In this document: piece after piece, positions 33,874 through 43,340 of the stretch
How positions within the stretch are numbered: the stretch's first letter is position 1
Layout of the letters: each line of letters opens with the position of its first letter
Assembly (NCBI GenBank): GCA_017454945.1
Contig: JAFTCA010000017.1
Coordinates: 1 to 50,892 of the forward strand
DNA length: 50,892 bases
DNA from: Bacteroidales bacterium
GTDB taxonomy: Bacteria; Bacteroidota; Bacteroidia; Bacteroidales; WCHB1-69
Direction of reading: 5' to 3'
The notes under the pieces: model-generated
What the model saw: the letters and a program-made list of their open reading frames with translations, nothing else
Told to the model about the DNA's origin: nothing
Databases searched by the model: none
Position numbers and translations under genes: made by a program

Positions 33874-35966
33874 ATGAAAAAATTAATATTGTTAGCCTTG
33901 TCATTGGTGTATGCCACACTAATGACAGCACAGAGTTTGCTCGACTCTACGGATATTTTTTTCGGGCATTTGGATTTGGAGGAAGTGACCGTGACAGGAG
34001 CGGTGGGTGATATGAAATTAAAAGAGACCCCCATGCCTGTGATGATAATTCAAGGTAAGGAACTGCATCAGGCACCTTCCACTAATTTGATTGATGCGAT
34101 AGCCAGACAGCCAGGAGTATCGCAAATTACGACGGGAAGCGGCATATCGAAGCCGATCATTCGTGGATTGGGGTACAATCGTATTGTGGTAATCAATGAT
34201 GGTGTCCGTCAGGAAGGCCAGCAATGGGGCGATGAGCATGGAATCGAAATTGATGCCAACGAAGTGGGAGCAGTAGAGATTCTGAAAGGTCCTGCCAGTC
34301 TGATGTACGGCTCCGATGCACTAGGTGGTGTGTTGGTTTTCAAAGAGTTGCCGTCCCCAATGGAAGGTGCGATAAGAGGTCAGATAAATGCTGAATACCA
34401 AAGTAATAACGATCTGTTAGGAGCCTCGTTAAACCTTGCGGGGAATCATAAGGGTTTTATCTGGGATGCACGATTTAGTGAAAAACATGCACATGCCTAT
34501 AAAAACCGGCTTGATGGCTATGTGCCCAATTCCCAGTTTGGCGAGCGAGCTTTTTCGCTAAAAGCCGGACTGATGCGCGGTTGGGGTTTTACCAAACTCA
34601 AGTTCGGATATTACAATGTCACTCCAAGTATCGTTGAAGGCGAACGTGACACGGTAACAGGAAAGTTGATTTCAGAGGATGGCGGCATGCTTCCATATCG
34701 TCATGGGTTGCCATATCAACGTGTGCATCACTATAAGGCAGTTTCAGAGAGTTTTATTCATTTGTCATCGGGTTTTATGAAGGTGATTCTCGGATACCAG
34801 CAAAACCGGCGAAAAGAATTTGAAGAGTCTGCAGATGAATATGGACTTTATCTTCAGCTACATACATTGAATTATGATGTCCGTTATATTTCAGATGAAA
34901 AATCGGGTTGGAAGTTCTCTACAGGTGTGAATGGCATGGGACAACTCTCCATAAATCTGGGCGATGAATTCCTAATTCCCGACTATGGCTTGTTTGATGC
35001 AGGTATGTATGCAACAGTTTCCAAAAGGTTGAAACGGTGGAATTTTAGTGGGGGACTCCGTTTTGATTATCGCTATTTGAATTCGAAGGAATTGATAGAA
35101 GATAATGAGATTCGTTTTGAGAAATTTACGAGGCATTTTCCAGGTGTGACGGCAGTTTGGGTGCCATTTGTGAGGCAACCAAAGGGTTGCACTTGAAATT
35201 CAATGTGGCTCGTGGTTTCCGTGCGCCGAATATTAGCGAACTGGCGTCAAACGGCGAACATGAAGGTTCTTTAAGGTATGAGATAGGAAATCGCAAAATT
35301 AAGTCGGAATATAGTTTGCAGGCAGATTTTGGCTTGGATTATTCCATGCGATATTTGGAATTGTATGGATCCGCGTTTGTCAATTATGTCAACAATTACA
35401 TCTACTTGCATCGCATTGATAGCATTGTTGATCCTGATTTGATGACTTTTGCCTATACACAAGGAAATGCGTTGCTGGCGGGTTGTGAGGTGGGTGTTGA
35501 CATCCATCCTGTCCATGCCTTTCATATTGGTGCTTCTTTTTCGTATGTCAATGCACGTCTGATGCGTCAGCCTAAAGAGATGCGGTGGCTCCCGATGATA
35601 CCAGCACCGCGCCTTGCGGTAGATGCAAAATACGAAATTACCCATGATGGAAAAGTGTTCAATAATGCGTATATATCAGCTCGTATGGATTTGTGTTTGA
35701 AGCAGAATCATTATTTTGCCGCATATAACACGGAGACCATGACACCATCATACCTCTTGTTCGGATTGTCAATGGGAACGGACATCTTGATGAAAGGGAA
35801 AAAAGTTGCCGACCTTACTTTGATTGTTGATAATCTAACGAATGTTTGTTATCAGGATCATCTTAATCGATTGAAATATGCCGATTTGAATGTGTTGACA
35901 GGAAGACAAGGTGTATTCAACATGGGACGCAATATTATTTTCAAATTGACAGTGTTTATCGAGTGA
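33874..35966 (+). pseudogene. TonB-dependent receptor (ZnuD-like), interrupted by a frameshift near 35156-35161
   Basis: Two frames together encode one receptor of about 697 residues. The first (33874-35196) has a signal peptide, the TonB-box-like LEEVTVTGA, the plug domain (SKPIIRGLGYNRIVVINDGVR, EILKGPASLMYGSDALGGV) and half of the barrel. The second (coding from about 35157 to 35966) continues with LHLKFNVARGFRAPNISELASNG and ends with the barrel's last strand (NIIFKLTVFIE). The reading frame is restored by adding one G to the run TTTGGG at 35156-35161, which gives VWGAICEATKG. Either the gene is inactive, or the base was lost in assembly, or the run is phase variable. The His-containing plug and loop (EKHAHAYKN) and the upstream His-rich protein fit a zinc or other metal receptor. 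Confidence 0.85.
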
Positions 35967-35995
35967 TTACCCTTCTTTAACCAGCATCATTATTA

Positions 35996-36016
35996 AATTA
36001 TCAATTATAAATTGTT
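35996..36016. repeat. Short heptamer repeat before lolD
   Basis: Three units in 7-base phase: aattatc, aattata, aattgtt, same family as the other blocks. Confidence 0.5.
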
Positions 36017-36022
36017 TTGTGT

Positions 36023-36030
36023 TATCTTTG
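36023..36030 (+). promoter_or_regulatory. -7 element TATCTTTG for lolD
   Basis: Exact TAnnTTTG match, 18 bases before the ATG at 36049, giving a leader of about 12 bases. Confidence 0.55.
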
Positions 36031-36048
36031 CGTCATATTTTTTAGCAA

Positions 36049-36699
36049 ATGATTGAAGTTCGGAATATTGAAAAAAGTTACGGCTCTTTAAAGGTGTTAA
36101 AGGGCGTGAATCTGACGGTTGAAAAGTCGCAAGTGGTGACGATTGTAGGCGCTTCAGGTGCGGGCAAGTCCACATTGCTGCACCTGATTGGTGCGCTCGA
36201 CAAGCCCGACAGTGGCGAGATTCTCATCGAAGGTACCAATCTCGGCAAACTGTCCGACCGTGAGCTGTCGGCTTTCCGTAACCAGCATATCGGCTTCGTG
36301 TTCCAATTCCATCACCTATTGCCCGAGTTTACGGCAGCTGAGAATGTGGCGCTGCCCGCTCTCATTGCTGGCAAAAGTCGCAAGGATGCGCTGAAAGAGG
36401 CCGACCGCCTGCTCGATTTCCTCAAACTGAGCGACCGTGCCCATCATAAGCCCTCAGAACTCTCTGGCGGTGAGCAACAACGCGTGTCGGTGGCTCGCGC
36501 TCTCATCAATAATCCGATGCTGATTCTGGCAGACGAGCCGTCGGGCAATCTGGATTCTGAAAATGCTAAGAAATTACACCAATTGTTCTTCGATCTGCGT
36601 GATAATTTCCACCAGACATTTATCGTAGTAACTCATAATGAGGAACTTTCGCAGCTCTCCGACCGCCGTGTCGTGATGAAGGACGGCGTGGTGCTGTAA
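36049..36699 (+). CDS. lolD: LolD-type ABC transporter ATP-binding protein
   Basis: 216 residues. Walker [10 protein letters not shown] at 34-42, Q-loop [12 protein letters not shown], signature LSGGEQQR at 138-145, Walker [14 protein letters not shown] from 158, and the switch His in IVVTHNEEL. The [14 protein letters not shown] segment is typical of LolD, the ATPase that drives release of lipoproteins from the inner membrane. The matching permease at 16129 is far away, so pairing is inferred; other MacB-type permeases are possible partners. Its stop lies 2 bases from the convergent rpe stop. Confidence 0.88.
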   Translation: MIEVRNIEKSYGSLKVLKGVNLTVEKSQVVTIVGASGAGKSTLLHLIGALDKPDSGEILIEGTNLGKLSDRELSAFRNQHIGFVFQFHHLLPEFTAAENVALPALIAGKSRKDALKEADRLLDFLKLSDRAHHKPSELSGGEQQRVSVARALINNPMLILADEPSGNLDSENAKKLHQLFFDLRDNFHQTFIVVTHNEELSQLSDRRVVMKDGVVL

Positions 36700-36701
36700 T
36701 C

Positions 36702-37367
36702 CTATTTCTTTCTTGAACCAGCCTTCTTGAGCGTCTCGATGCGCTCCAGCGGATTGTCGGCCTTGAAAACGTAGTTGCCGGCCACCAGCACATCGGCACC
36801 TGCCTTGACGAGCTTGGGAGCTGTGTCGGCATCTACACCGCCATCCACTTCTATCAACGCCTGTGAGCCGCTCTTGATAATCAGTTCGCGCAGTTTTTCG
36901 ATTTTCTTCAAACTCTGCTCGATGAATTTTTGTCCGCCGAAACCCGGGTTAACAGACATGACCAGTACCATGTCCAGGTCTTGGATGATGTCCTCGAGGA
37001 AACTTACAGGGGTGTGCGGGTTAAGGGCCACACCGGCCAGCATATCTTCCGCCTTGATTTGATGCACGGTGCGGTGCAGGTGGGTGCATGCCTCCCAATG
37101 TACGGTGAGCAGGTCGGCACCAGCTTTCTTGAACTCGGCAATGTAGCGCTCCGGCTGCACAATCATAAGGTGCACATCCAGCGGCTTTTCAGCGGCACTG
37201 GCAATGGCCTTGATGACGGGCATGCCAAACGAGTAGTTGGGAACGAAAAGGCCGTCCATAATGTCCAAGTGGAACCAGTCGGCTTTCGACTCGTTAACCA
37301 TCAGAATGTCGTCTTTTAAATGGCAAAAGTCGGCAGAAAGCATCGAAGGGGCAATGATAGGTTTCAT
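36702..37367 (-). CDS. rpe: Ribulose-phosphate 3-epimerase
   Basis: 221 residues, TIM barrel. It interconverts ribulose 5-phosphate and xylulose 5-phosphate in the pentose phosphate pathway. Motifs: IIAPSMLSADFCHL at the start, the metal site in WFHLDIMDGLFVPN, LDVHLMI, the loop VMSVNPGFGGQKF and the catalytic Asp in EVDGGVDADTAP. The C-terminal end is basic (KKAGSRKK). It converges on lolD with only 2 bases between stops and no visible terminator. Confidence 0.96.
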   Translation of the reverse strand: MKPIIAPSMLSADFCHLKDDILMVNESKADWFHLDIMDGLFVPNYSFGMPVIKAIASAAEKPLDVHLMIVQPERYIAEFKKAGADLLTVHWEACTHLHRTVHQIKAEDMLAGVALNPHTPVSFLEDIIQDLDMVLVMSVNPGFGGQKFIEQSLKKIEKLRELIIKSGSQALIEVDGGVDADTAPKLVKAGADVLVAGNYVFKADNPLERIETLKKAGSRKK

Positions 37368-37454
37368 ATAGCGTAATTTTTTTGCCTGTTCAGGCGACGA
37401 TACTACACGTAATGTTATGTTGTGATAGGTAAAAGACTATCAGTCAGTATGATA

Positions 37455-38780
37455 TTAGTATGTTGTGTAAGAAATCTCGAGACGGAGACGCTTGTCGTAG
37501 TCGATTTCGTCGGGCTTGGGCCCGCAGAAAATCAGTCGGTTGGCTCTGACACTGGCGCCGCTAACAACCAGATTGATGCCGTTGTTAGGAAGGATGCCAT
37601 TCATCACTTGTTGTACATATCGTGTTATACGGAATCTGTATTCCTTTTTCTTTTCATTGTAGATGCCACCAAAATAGGCGCTGCTGGTCAAGGAGGCGTC
37701 GTCGGGCAACTTGAGCAGGGAGCCGTCATTGCCAATGGCTTGCAAACCGAGGTTGTAGGGAGTGTTGAAATAGTCGGGGTCGTTGGAGATATTGGTGATG
37801 ACCAGTTCGGCTTTGTTGATGACCACTTTCTTGTCGGCGATGTTCTTCAATGATTGTTGCAGGTTGGGCATCTTAATCACCGTCTTGACGCCGGCGGTGG
37901 CTTGTGCGTATAATACCTTGTCACCCAGTTCTCTGCGTTCGTTCAGCACTTGGTTCTTAAAGTCCATCGAGGCATTGTTGTAATCGTTGTGGTCGAAATG
38001 GGTGTAGTACATGCAGTTTTTGGCAATGGGGAAGGTGTACGATTTGTGGGCTCCACCACTTTCGGTGTAGTGGATTTCCAATCCAGAAAGGGCTGCTGTC
38101 AGAGCTACGTAAACCAAGTTGCCCGTGGAGGAAGAACTGCGGGCGGTAACATACAATCCTCGCAGGCAATCTCTTACGTCTTCAACTTTGCTAAATGTCT
38201 GCTTGTTAAGGAAACGTTGTCCCAATTCATCGGCGAGACGAATGGAGAAGTAGGAGGGCACATAGCCCGTGTCAACCGGTATGTAGGTGGTCGGCTTCGG
38301 TCGCAGCGTGTAAGAACGCTGGTAGGTCAGATTGATGAAGTCGGTTGTGCTAGTGCTGTAATTGTAGTAGAGCGAGTCTTTCATATCGTCAGTCACCTCG
38401 TACACTTCGAGTGTGATGGGTGACAGCGTGTCGCCGAAAAAACCGTTGTAGCGCAAACTCAAACGTACCGAGTCGATAGTGGCGCCAGAGGTGAAATCCA
38501 CGGTGCCGCTTTTCAACTCAAACTGGGTGTAAAAACTGGCGATGGTCCTGCCGAAGACAGGGTCGTTCACGCAGCCAACAATGCAGTTGGCCACTTTGCT
38601 GGTCACCAGGCTGTCGTTACGCATCGAGTAAGCAACGATGGTGGTGGTATCGTTAAAGTTGTTGCCCAACAAGATGTTACCGTCTTGCAAGTTGAGACCA
38701 ATCTGGTCGATTTCCCTGACGCAACCGGAAAGTGCCATCCAGGCGGCCAAGACGAGATAAATGATAGAAAAGCGTTTCAT
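37455..38780 (-). CDS. DUF4270 family lipoprotein
   Basis: 441 residues from the ATG at 38780; the frame also has a TTG at 38795. Lipoprotein signal MKRFSIIYLVLAAWMALSGC. The rest is beta-rich and matches the Bacteroidota DUF4270 family: 'GLNLQDGNILLG' near the start, 'SGATIDSVRLSLRYNGFFGD', 'VVINKAELVITNISNDPD', and 'LVVSGASVRANRLIFCGP' near the end. Function is unknown; likely outer membrane. It lies directly after the glycogen synthase gene (gap 27 bases), a neighbour pair seen in many Bacteroidales. Confidence 0.88.
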   Translation of the reverse strand: MKRFSIIYLVLAAWMALSGCVREIDQIGLNLQDGNILLGNNFNDTTTIVAYSMRNDSLVTSKVANCIVGCVNDPVFGRTIASFYTQFELKSGTVDFTSGATIDSVRLSLRYNGFFGDTLSPITLEVYEVTDDMKDSLYYNYSTSTTDFINLTYQRSYTLRPKPTTYIPVDTGYVPSYFSIRLADELGQRFLNKQTFSKVEDVRDCLRGLYVTARSSSSTGNLVYVALTAALSGLEIHYTESGGAHKSYTFPIAKNCMYYTHFDHNDYNNASMDFKNQVLNERRELGDKVLYAQATAGVKTVIKMPNLQQSLKNIADKKVVINKAELVITNISNDPDYFNTPYNLGLQAIGNDGSLLKLPDDASLTSSAYFGGIYNEKKKEYRFRITRYVQQVMNGILPNNGINLVVSGASVRANRLIFCGPKPDEIDYDKRLRLEISYTTY

Positions 38781-38807
38781 GATCAGGCGAGTCAAAAAAC
38801 CAGACGA

Positions 38808-39617
38808 TTATAGTTGAAGCACAGTGTTGTAAAAGTCGTTGTAAGCATCTACATAATCCTCGCTGTCGGGATGGATGAGGTGTGGCTTGTCAGAGGTCAA
38901 CACAAAGTTTTGCAGATTCTTCTTCACTTCGGGATGCCCAATGACAACCGCATCGGAGAATTTAACCGCAGCTTTGGTAATGTTGTCAAAATCAGGGTTT
39001 TTATAAAGTGGGAGATACTCTTTGGGTATGCCCGTGATTTTCAGTTTCTTACCAAAGGAACTAGAGAATTTTTCCTTGAATTGGTCGGCATAAATGGAAT
39101 AGATCAACTTGGTGTCTTGGAATAAAGGATCGTCTTTGTAGCAAGTCTTGATGAAAATAGGAACCAGTGAGCTAATCCAGCCGTGGCAATGGATGATGTC
39201 GGGAATCCATCCCAGTTTGCGGACGGTCTCGATGACGCCTTTGGCGAAAAAGAGCACCCGAGAGTCGTTATCGGCGAAAAATTCGCCTTTCTCATCGCGG
39301 AACAACTGTTTGCGCTTGAAGAAATCTTCACTGTCGATAAAGTAAACCTGCATCTTAACCGACTGCAACGAAGCAACTTTGATAATCAACGGGTGGTCAG
39401 CATCTTCAATGATGATGTTCTGACCTGATAGACGGATGACTTCGTGCAACAGGTTCTTTCGTTCGTTAATACATCCGTATTTGGGCATGAAAGTTCGAAT
39501 TTCGTTCTCTTTCTCCTGAATACTCTGCGGAAGAAAACGACAAATCTTTGAAATATAACTTTCTTCGAGATACGGATAAATCTCGGAGGTGATGTAAAGG
39601 ATCTTTTTTCGTGCCAT
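38808..39617 (-). CDS. Glycogen/starch synthase, N-terminal GT5 domain only
   Basis: 269 residues. The GT5 catalytic-domain start is visible (KKILYITSEIYPYLEESYISKICRFLPQSIQEKENEIRTFMPKYG), then 'DIIHCHGWISSLVPIFIKT' and 'TKAAVKFSDAVVIGHPEV'. Only the N-terminal half of a classic GlgA (about 480 residues) is present; the C-terminal nucleotide-sugar domain is absent. The short form is usual in Bacteroidota beside DUF4270 and pantothenate genes, so this is probably not a truncation, but activity as a glycogen synthase is unproven. Confidence 0.82.
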   Translation of the reverse strand: MARKKILYITSEIYPYLEESYISKICRFLPQSIQEKENEIRTFMPKYGCINERKNLLHEVIRLSGQNIIIEDADHPLIIKVASLQSVKMQVYFIDSEDFFKRKQLFRDEKGEFFADNDSRVLFFAKGVIETVRKLGWIPDIIHCHGWISSLVPIFIKTCYKDDPLFQDTKLIYSIYADQFKEKFSSSFGKKLKITGIPKEYLPLYKNPDFDNITKAAVKFSDAVVIGHPEVKKNLQNFVLTSDKPHLIHPDSEDYVDAYNDFYNTVLQL

Positions 39618-39634
39618 ATTCTAATATCAATGTG

Positions 39635-39642
39635 CAAAAATA
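39635..39642 (-). promoter_or_regulatory. -7 element TATTTTTG for the glycogen synthase-DUF4270 operon
   Basis: Exact TAnnTTTG match on the minus strand, 17 bases before the ATG at 39617. Confidence 0.55.
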
Positions 39643-39787
39643 TAAAAAAAAAATGACATAATTGTTACTCTTTTGAAAGATTTTTTTTGAGATTGTTTTG
39701 TTGTAGGTTCATTAATAGGATATTATACCGCTTGAACGGCTTATTTTCTTCTTGTGTGGCCACAGAAGCACTTTGCACTTAATTTGC

Positions 39788-39795
39788 TACTTTTG
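39788..39795 (+). promoter_or_regulatory. -7 element TACTTTTG for the small membrane protein
   Basis: Exact TAnnTTTG match, 35 bases before the ATG at 39831. A TTG at 39762-39764 could be the -33 element. Confidence 0.5.
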
Positions 39796-39830
39796 CAGTC
39801 GTTTTTTTGACCATAATAAATTTGATTTTT

Positions 39831-40127
39831 ATGAGTGGATTTAGCATTTGGGAAATATTGATGCTGCTGTGCTTCGCCTGCAGTTGGCCCGTTTCCATTG
39901 TGAAAGCGCTGCGCACGAAGATTGTTGTAGGCAAAAGCCCCTTTTTTATGATGATGATTATCATTGGCTACGTGTTCGGCATTATCCATAAGATATTGTA
40001 TAATCCTGATATTGTGACCTTCCTGTGGGCGTTCAATATGATTCTGGTGATGGTGGACCTCTTCCTCTATTTCCTTTATATTGGCGACAATAAGAAACAG
40101 ATGGCTGCCAAGTCGGAGAACAAATAG
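39831..40127 (+). CDS. Small three-helix membrane protein, PQ-loop-like
   Basis: 98 residues from the ATG at 39831; the frame runs upstream to 39807, but that would begin in front of the membrane segment without need. Three hydrophobic segments: [37 protein letters not shown], and [21 protein letters not shown]. The proline in the first helix and the layout recall PQ-loop/SemiSWEET half-transporters, but this is only a resemblance. It precedes lepA by 29 bases; lepA has its own promoter. Confidence 0.6.
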   Translation: MSGFSIWEILMLLCFACSWPVSIVKALRTKIVVGKSPFFMMMIIIGYVFGIIHKILYNPDIVTFLWAFNMILVMVDLFLYFLYIGDNKKQMAAKSENK

Positions 40128-40142
40128 TTCCCAAAAAAATTG

Positions 40143-40150
40143 TATCTTTG
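40143..40150 (+). promoter_or_regulatory. -7 element TATCTTTG immediately before lepA
   Basis: Exact TAnnTTTG match ending only 6 bases before the lepA ATG at 40157. Transcription would start at or within a few bases of the start codon, so the message may be leaderless. Confidence 0.55.
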
Positions 40151-40156
40151 CGCTCG

Positions 40157-41944
40157 ATGAAAAATATACGCAATTTTTGTATTATAGCCCATATCGATCA
40201 CGGTAAGAGCACTTTGGCCGACAGGTTGTTGCAAGTGACTGGCACTGTTGCCGATCGTGATTTTCAGGACCAGGTGCTGGACGACATGGATTTGGAACGC
40301 GAACGCGGTATCACCATCAAGAGCCATGCCATCCAGATGAATTACAAACACAACGGCGAGAATTATGTGCTGAACCTGATTGACACTCCCGGCCATGTCG
40401 ATTTCTCGTACGAGGTGTCGCGTGCTATTGCCGCCTGTGAAGGTGCCCTGCTGCTGGTGGATGCTACGCAAGGTGTTCAGGCACAGACTATCTCCAATCT
40501 CTATTTGGCTATTGATAACAATCTGGAAATCATTCCAGTACTGAATAAAATGGATATGCCCTCCGCCATGCCCGACGAGGTGAAAGACCAGATTGTGGAT
40601 CTGTTGGGCTGCGACGAGTCTGAAATCTTGGAAGCCAGTGGCAAAACTGGCTATGGCGTGGAGGCGATTCTGGAAGCTATCGTTGAGAAGATTCCCGCCC
40701 CCAAGGGCGATCCCGATGCTCCACTGCAAGCGCTCATCTTCGACTCTATCTTCAATTCGTATCGCGGCATCATTTCCTACTTCCGTATCTTTAACGGTAC
40801 CATCCATGCCAATGATTTTGTGAAGTTTATGGCGACTGAAAAGTCGTACAACGCCGATGAAATTGGTGTGCTCCGTATGAAACAGGAACCCAAACAGGTG
40901 CTCTCGGCAGGTGATGTCGGCTATATCATTTCGGGTATCAAGACATCAACGGAAGTGCGTGTGGGTGATACAATTACGCATGTCAACAGACCTTGTCAAG
41001 AGGCAGTGGCCGGCTTTGAAGAGGTGAAGCCTATGCTCTTCGCCGGTGTCTATCCCGTGGATGCCGACGACTACGAAGAGTTGCGTGCTTCGCTCGAAAA
41101 ACTGCAACTCAATGACGCCTCACTGACCTTCGTGCCTGAGTCATCAGCCGCCCTCGGCTTCGGCTTCCGCTGCGGCTTCCTCGGATTGCTACACATGGAG
41201 ATTGTGCAGGAACGCCTTGATAGAGAGTTTAATATGGATGTCATCGCCACTGTCCCCAATGTGTCGTACAAGGTGATGACCACCAAACGTGAGATGATTG
41301 AGGTGCATAACCCATCGGGAATGCCCTCGCCAAACGTCATCGACCACGTGGAAGAACCGTTCATTCGCGCACAAATCATCAGCAAAGCCGACTATATCGG
41401 CCCAATCATGAAACTCTGTCTCGACAAGCGTGGCACCCTGCTGAATCAGGTCTATATCGCTGCCAACCGTGTGGAGTTAACCTTTGACCTGCCGCTCGGC
41501 GAGATTGTGTTCGACTTTTACGATAAACTGAAAAGTATCTCAAAAGGCTATGCCTCATTCGATTACCATATTTCAAACTACAAGCCTGCCCAACTCGTCA
41601 AACTGGATATCCTGCTCAATGGCGAGTCGGTAGATGCGCTCTCGTCGCTGACACACGTGAACAACGCCTACGGCTTTGGTCGCCGCATCTGCGAGAAACT
41701 GAAAGAACTGATTCCTCGTCAGCAGTTTGACATCGCCATCCAGGCTGCCATCGGCTCAAAGATTATAGCCCGTGAAACGATCAAGGCAGTGCGTAAGGAT
41801 GTGACAGCCAAGTGCTACGGCGGTGACATCACCCGTAAGCGCAAACTGCTTGAGAAACAGAAACAAGGTAAGAAAAGAATGCGACAAGTAGGCAATGTGG
41901 AAGTGCCCCAGTCGGCCTTCCTCGCTGTCTTAAAACTCGATTAA
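40157..41944 (+). CDS. lepA: Elongation factor 4 (LepA)
   Basis: 595 residues, typical for LepA. This ribosome-associated GTPase is thought to aid initiation or back-translocation under stress. GTPase motifs: [10 protein letters not shown] (G1), [15 protein letters not shown] switch I ([17 protein letters not shown]), DTPGHVDF (G3), NKMD (G4). The LepA-specific C-terminal domain is present ([81 protein letters not shown]). The start [19 protein letters not shown] is the family start; a frame three codons longer overlaps the promoter. Confidence 0.97.
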   Translation: MKNIRNFCIIAHIDHGKSTLADRLLQVTGTVADRDFQDQVLDDMDLERERGITIKSHAIQMNYKHNGENYVLNLIDTPGHVDFSYEVSRAIAACEGALLLVDATQGVQAQTISNLYLAIDNNLEIIPVLNKMDMPSAMPDEVKDQIVDLLGCDESEILEASGKTGYGVEAILEAIVEKIPAPKGDPDAPLQALIFDSIFNSYRGIISYFRIFNGTIHANDFVKFMATEKSYNADEIGVLRMKQEPKQVLSAGDVGYIISGIKTSTEVRVGDTITHVNRPCQEAVAGFEEVKPMLFAGVYPVDADDYEELRASLEKLQLNDASLTFVPESSAALGFGFRCGFLGLLHMEIVQERLDREFNMDVIATVPNVSYKVMTTKREMIEVHNPSGMPSPNVIDHVEEPFIRAQIISKADYIGPIMKLCLDKRGTLLNQVYIAANRVELTFDLPLGEIVFDFYDKLKSISKGYASFDYHISNYKPAQLVKLDILLNGESVDALSSLTHVNNAYGFGRRICEKLKELIPRQQFDIAIQAAIGSKIIARETIKAVRKDVTAKCYGGDITRKRKLLEKQKQGKKRMRQVGNVEVPQSAFLAVLKLD

Positions 41945-41954
41945 TTTCTCTGTT

Positions 41955-43340
41955 ATGAAGAAAGAGCTGATTATTGACGCCCTGAAGGATAAGAAAATCG
42001 TGATTCTGGGCTTTGGAAAAGAAGGCATTTCATCCTATCATTTTATTCGTAAATATTTTCCCAATCAACCATTGACCATCGCGGATGGTAATGAGAATCT
42101 GAAAGTAGATGAATATCAAGAGGATAAAAATCTTTCTTTCGTATTGGGTCAAGAATACGACCGCCATCTGAACGATTATGATTTGATTTTGAAGACCCCT
42201 GGCGTTAATCTTACTAGACTCGATTATTTTATTGTTCCTCAGAAGATTACATCGCAAACGGACCTGTTTATTCGCGCCTTCGGCGCTCAAATGATAGGAG
42301 TGACGGGCACCAAAGGAAAAAGCACAACCTCTTCGCTGATTTACCATATCCTCAACCACACCCTCGGCAATACGTTGTTGGCAGGCAATATCGGCGTTCC
42401 TTTCTTCGATATCATCGACAAGATAAATGATGAAACAACCATCGTTGCCGAGTTGTCGGCGCACCAACTTGAGTATGTTACCGCTTCGCCGCACGTGGCT
42501 ATCCTGTTGAATATGTTCCAAGAGCATCTCGATCATTTCAACTCTTTCAGCAATTATCAGTTAGCAAAATTAAATATTACGGTTTATCAGAATGAGCAAG
42601 ATGTGCTTATCTATAATTCCGATAATCAGTATATTGTGGAATTACTAAAGTCGCATCAGTACCAACGCCGCTTCTATCCGTTCAGTCGTCAGACTGTCCT
42701 GGCCGACGGCGCTTACAGCCACGATACCGAAATTATCTTGGTTAGCAATCGGAAGATTACCAATCAGTATGAGTTGGCCGACTTCAATCATCTGCCTGGT
42801 GCGCACAACTACTACAACATTATGGCCGCCATCTTGGCATGCAAAACTCGCCCTGTAGAAGATGCCGCCATCTTGAATGCGCTTAAGGATTTCAAGGGGT
42901 TGGAGCACCGCATCGAGTTTGTAGGCAAGTTCCGCGACATATCCTTCTACAACGACAGTATCTCAACCATTCCCGAGGCAACCATTGCCGCTGTTAACTC
43001 GTTGCGCAAAGTGGATACGCTGATTATCGGCGGCTTCGATCGTGGTATTGATTATCAGCCGCTTATCGATTTCTTGTACGAGAATCCCATTCGAAATGTG
43101 GTCTTCATGGGCCCGGCAGGCAAGCGTATCTTGAAGGAGTGGAAGAAACAAGGTCGTCCGTTGCCGGAAAGTTTTATGATTGAAGATAATTTTGATAAGA
43201 TTGTGGCATACGCCTACCAGAATACGGCCAAGAATAAAATATGTTTGCTTTCGCCCGCCGCTTCAAGCTACGACAGGTTCAAGAATTTTGAGGAGAGAGG
43301 TCGCTGCTTTAAGGAAAAAGTGCAGAAATACGAATATTAG
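41955..43340 (+). CDS. MurD-like Mur ligase
   Basis: 461 residues. Three Mur-ligase domains: a Rossmann-like N-terminus (KIVILGFGKEGISSYHFI), the ATP-binding centre with P-loop GVTGTKGKSTTSS (116-128), 'VAELSAHQLEYV' (164-175), 'NMFQEHLDHFNSFSNYQLAK' and 'LPGAHNYYNIMAAILAC', and the C-terminal domain with EHRIEFVGKFRDISFYNDSISTIPEAT and 'LLSPAASSYDRFKNFEERG'. MurD adds D-glutamate to UDP-MurNAc-L-Ala. The usual SSFQLE is SAHQLE here, and the gene is outside any division/cell-wall cluster, next to lepA (10-base gap). It may be a second MurD (MurD2-like) and not the housekeeping enzyme. Confidence 0.8.
   Translation: MKKELIIDALKDKKIVILGFGKEGISSYHFIRKYFPNQPLTIADGNENLKVDEYQEDKNLSFVLGQEYDRHLNDYDLILKTPGVNLTRLDYFIVPQKITSQTDLFIRAFGAQMIGVTGTKGKSTTSSLIYHILNHTLGNTLLAGNIGVPFFDIIDKINDETTIVAELSAHQLEYVTASPHVAILLNMFQEHLDHFNSFSNYQLAKLNITVYQNEQDVLIYNSDNQYIVELLKSHQYQRRFYPFSRQTVLADGAYSHDTEIILVSNRKITNQYELADFNHLPGAHNYYNIMAAILACKTRPVEDAAILNALKDFKGLEHRIEFVGKFRDISFYNDSISTIPEATIAAVNSLRKVDTLIIGGFDRGIDYQPLIDFLYENPIRNVVFMGPAGKRILKEWKKQGRPLPESFMIEDNFDKIVAYAYQNTAKNKICLLSPAASSYDRFKNFEERGRCFKEKVQKYEY

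Noticed and set aside
37384..37395. GCCTG-TT-CAGGC hairpin between rpe and the DUF4270 gene as a terminator
   Set aside because: On neither strand is it followed by a T-run in the right orientation; stem is only 5 bases.
38808..39617. Truncated glycogen synthase pseudogene
   Set aside because: The short form beside DUF4270 is the usual state in Bacteroidota, and no remnant of the C-terminal domain follows.
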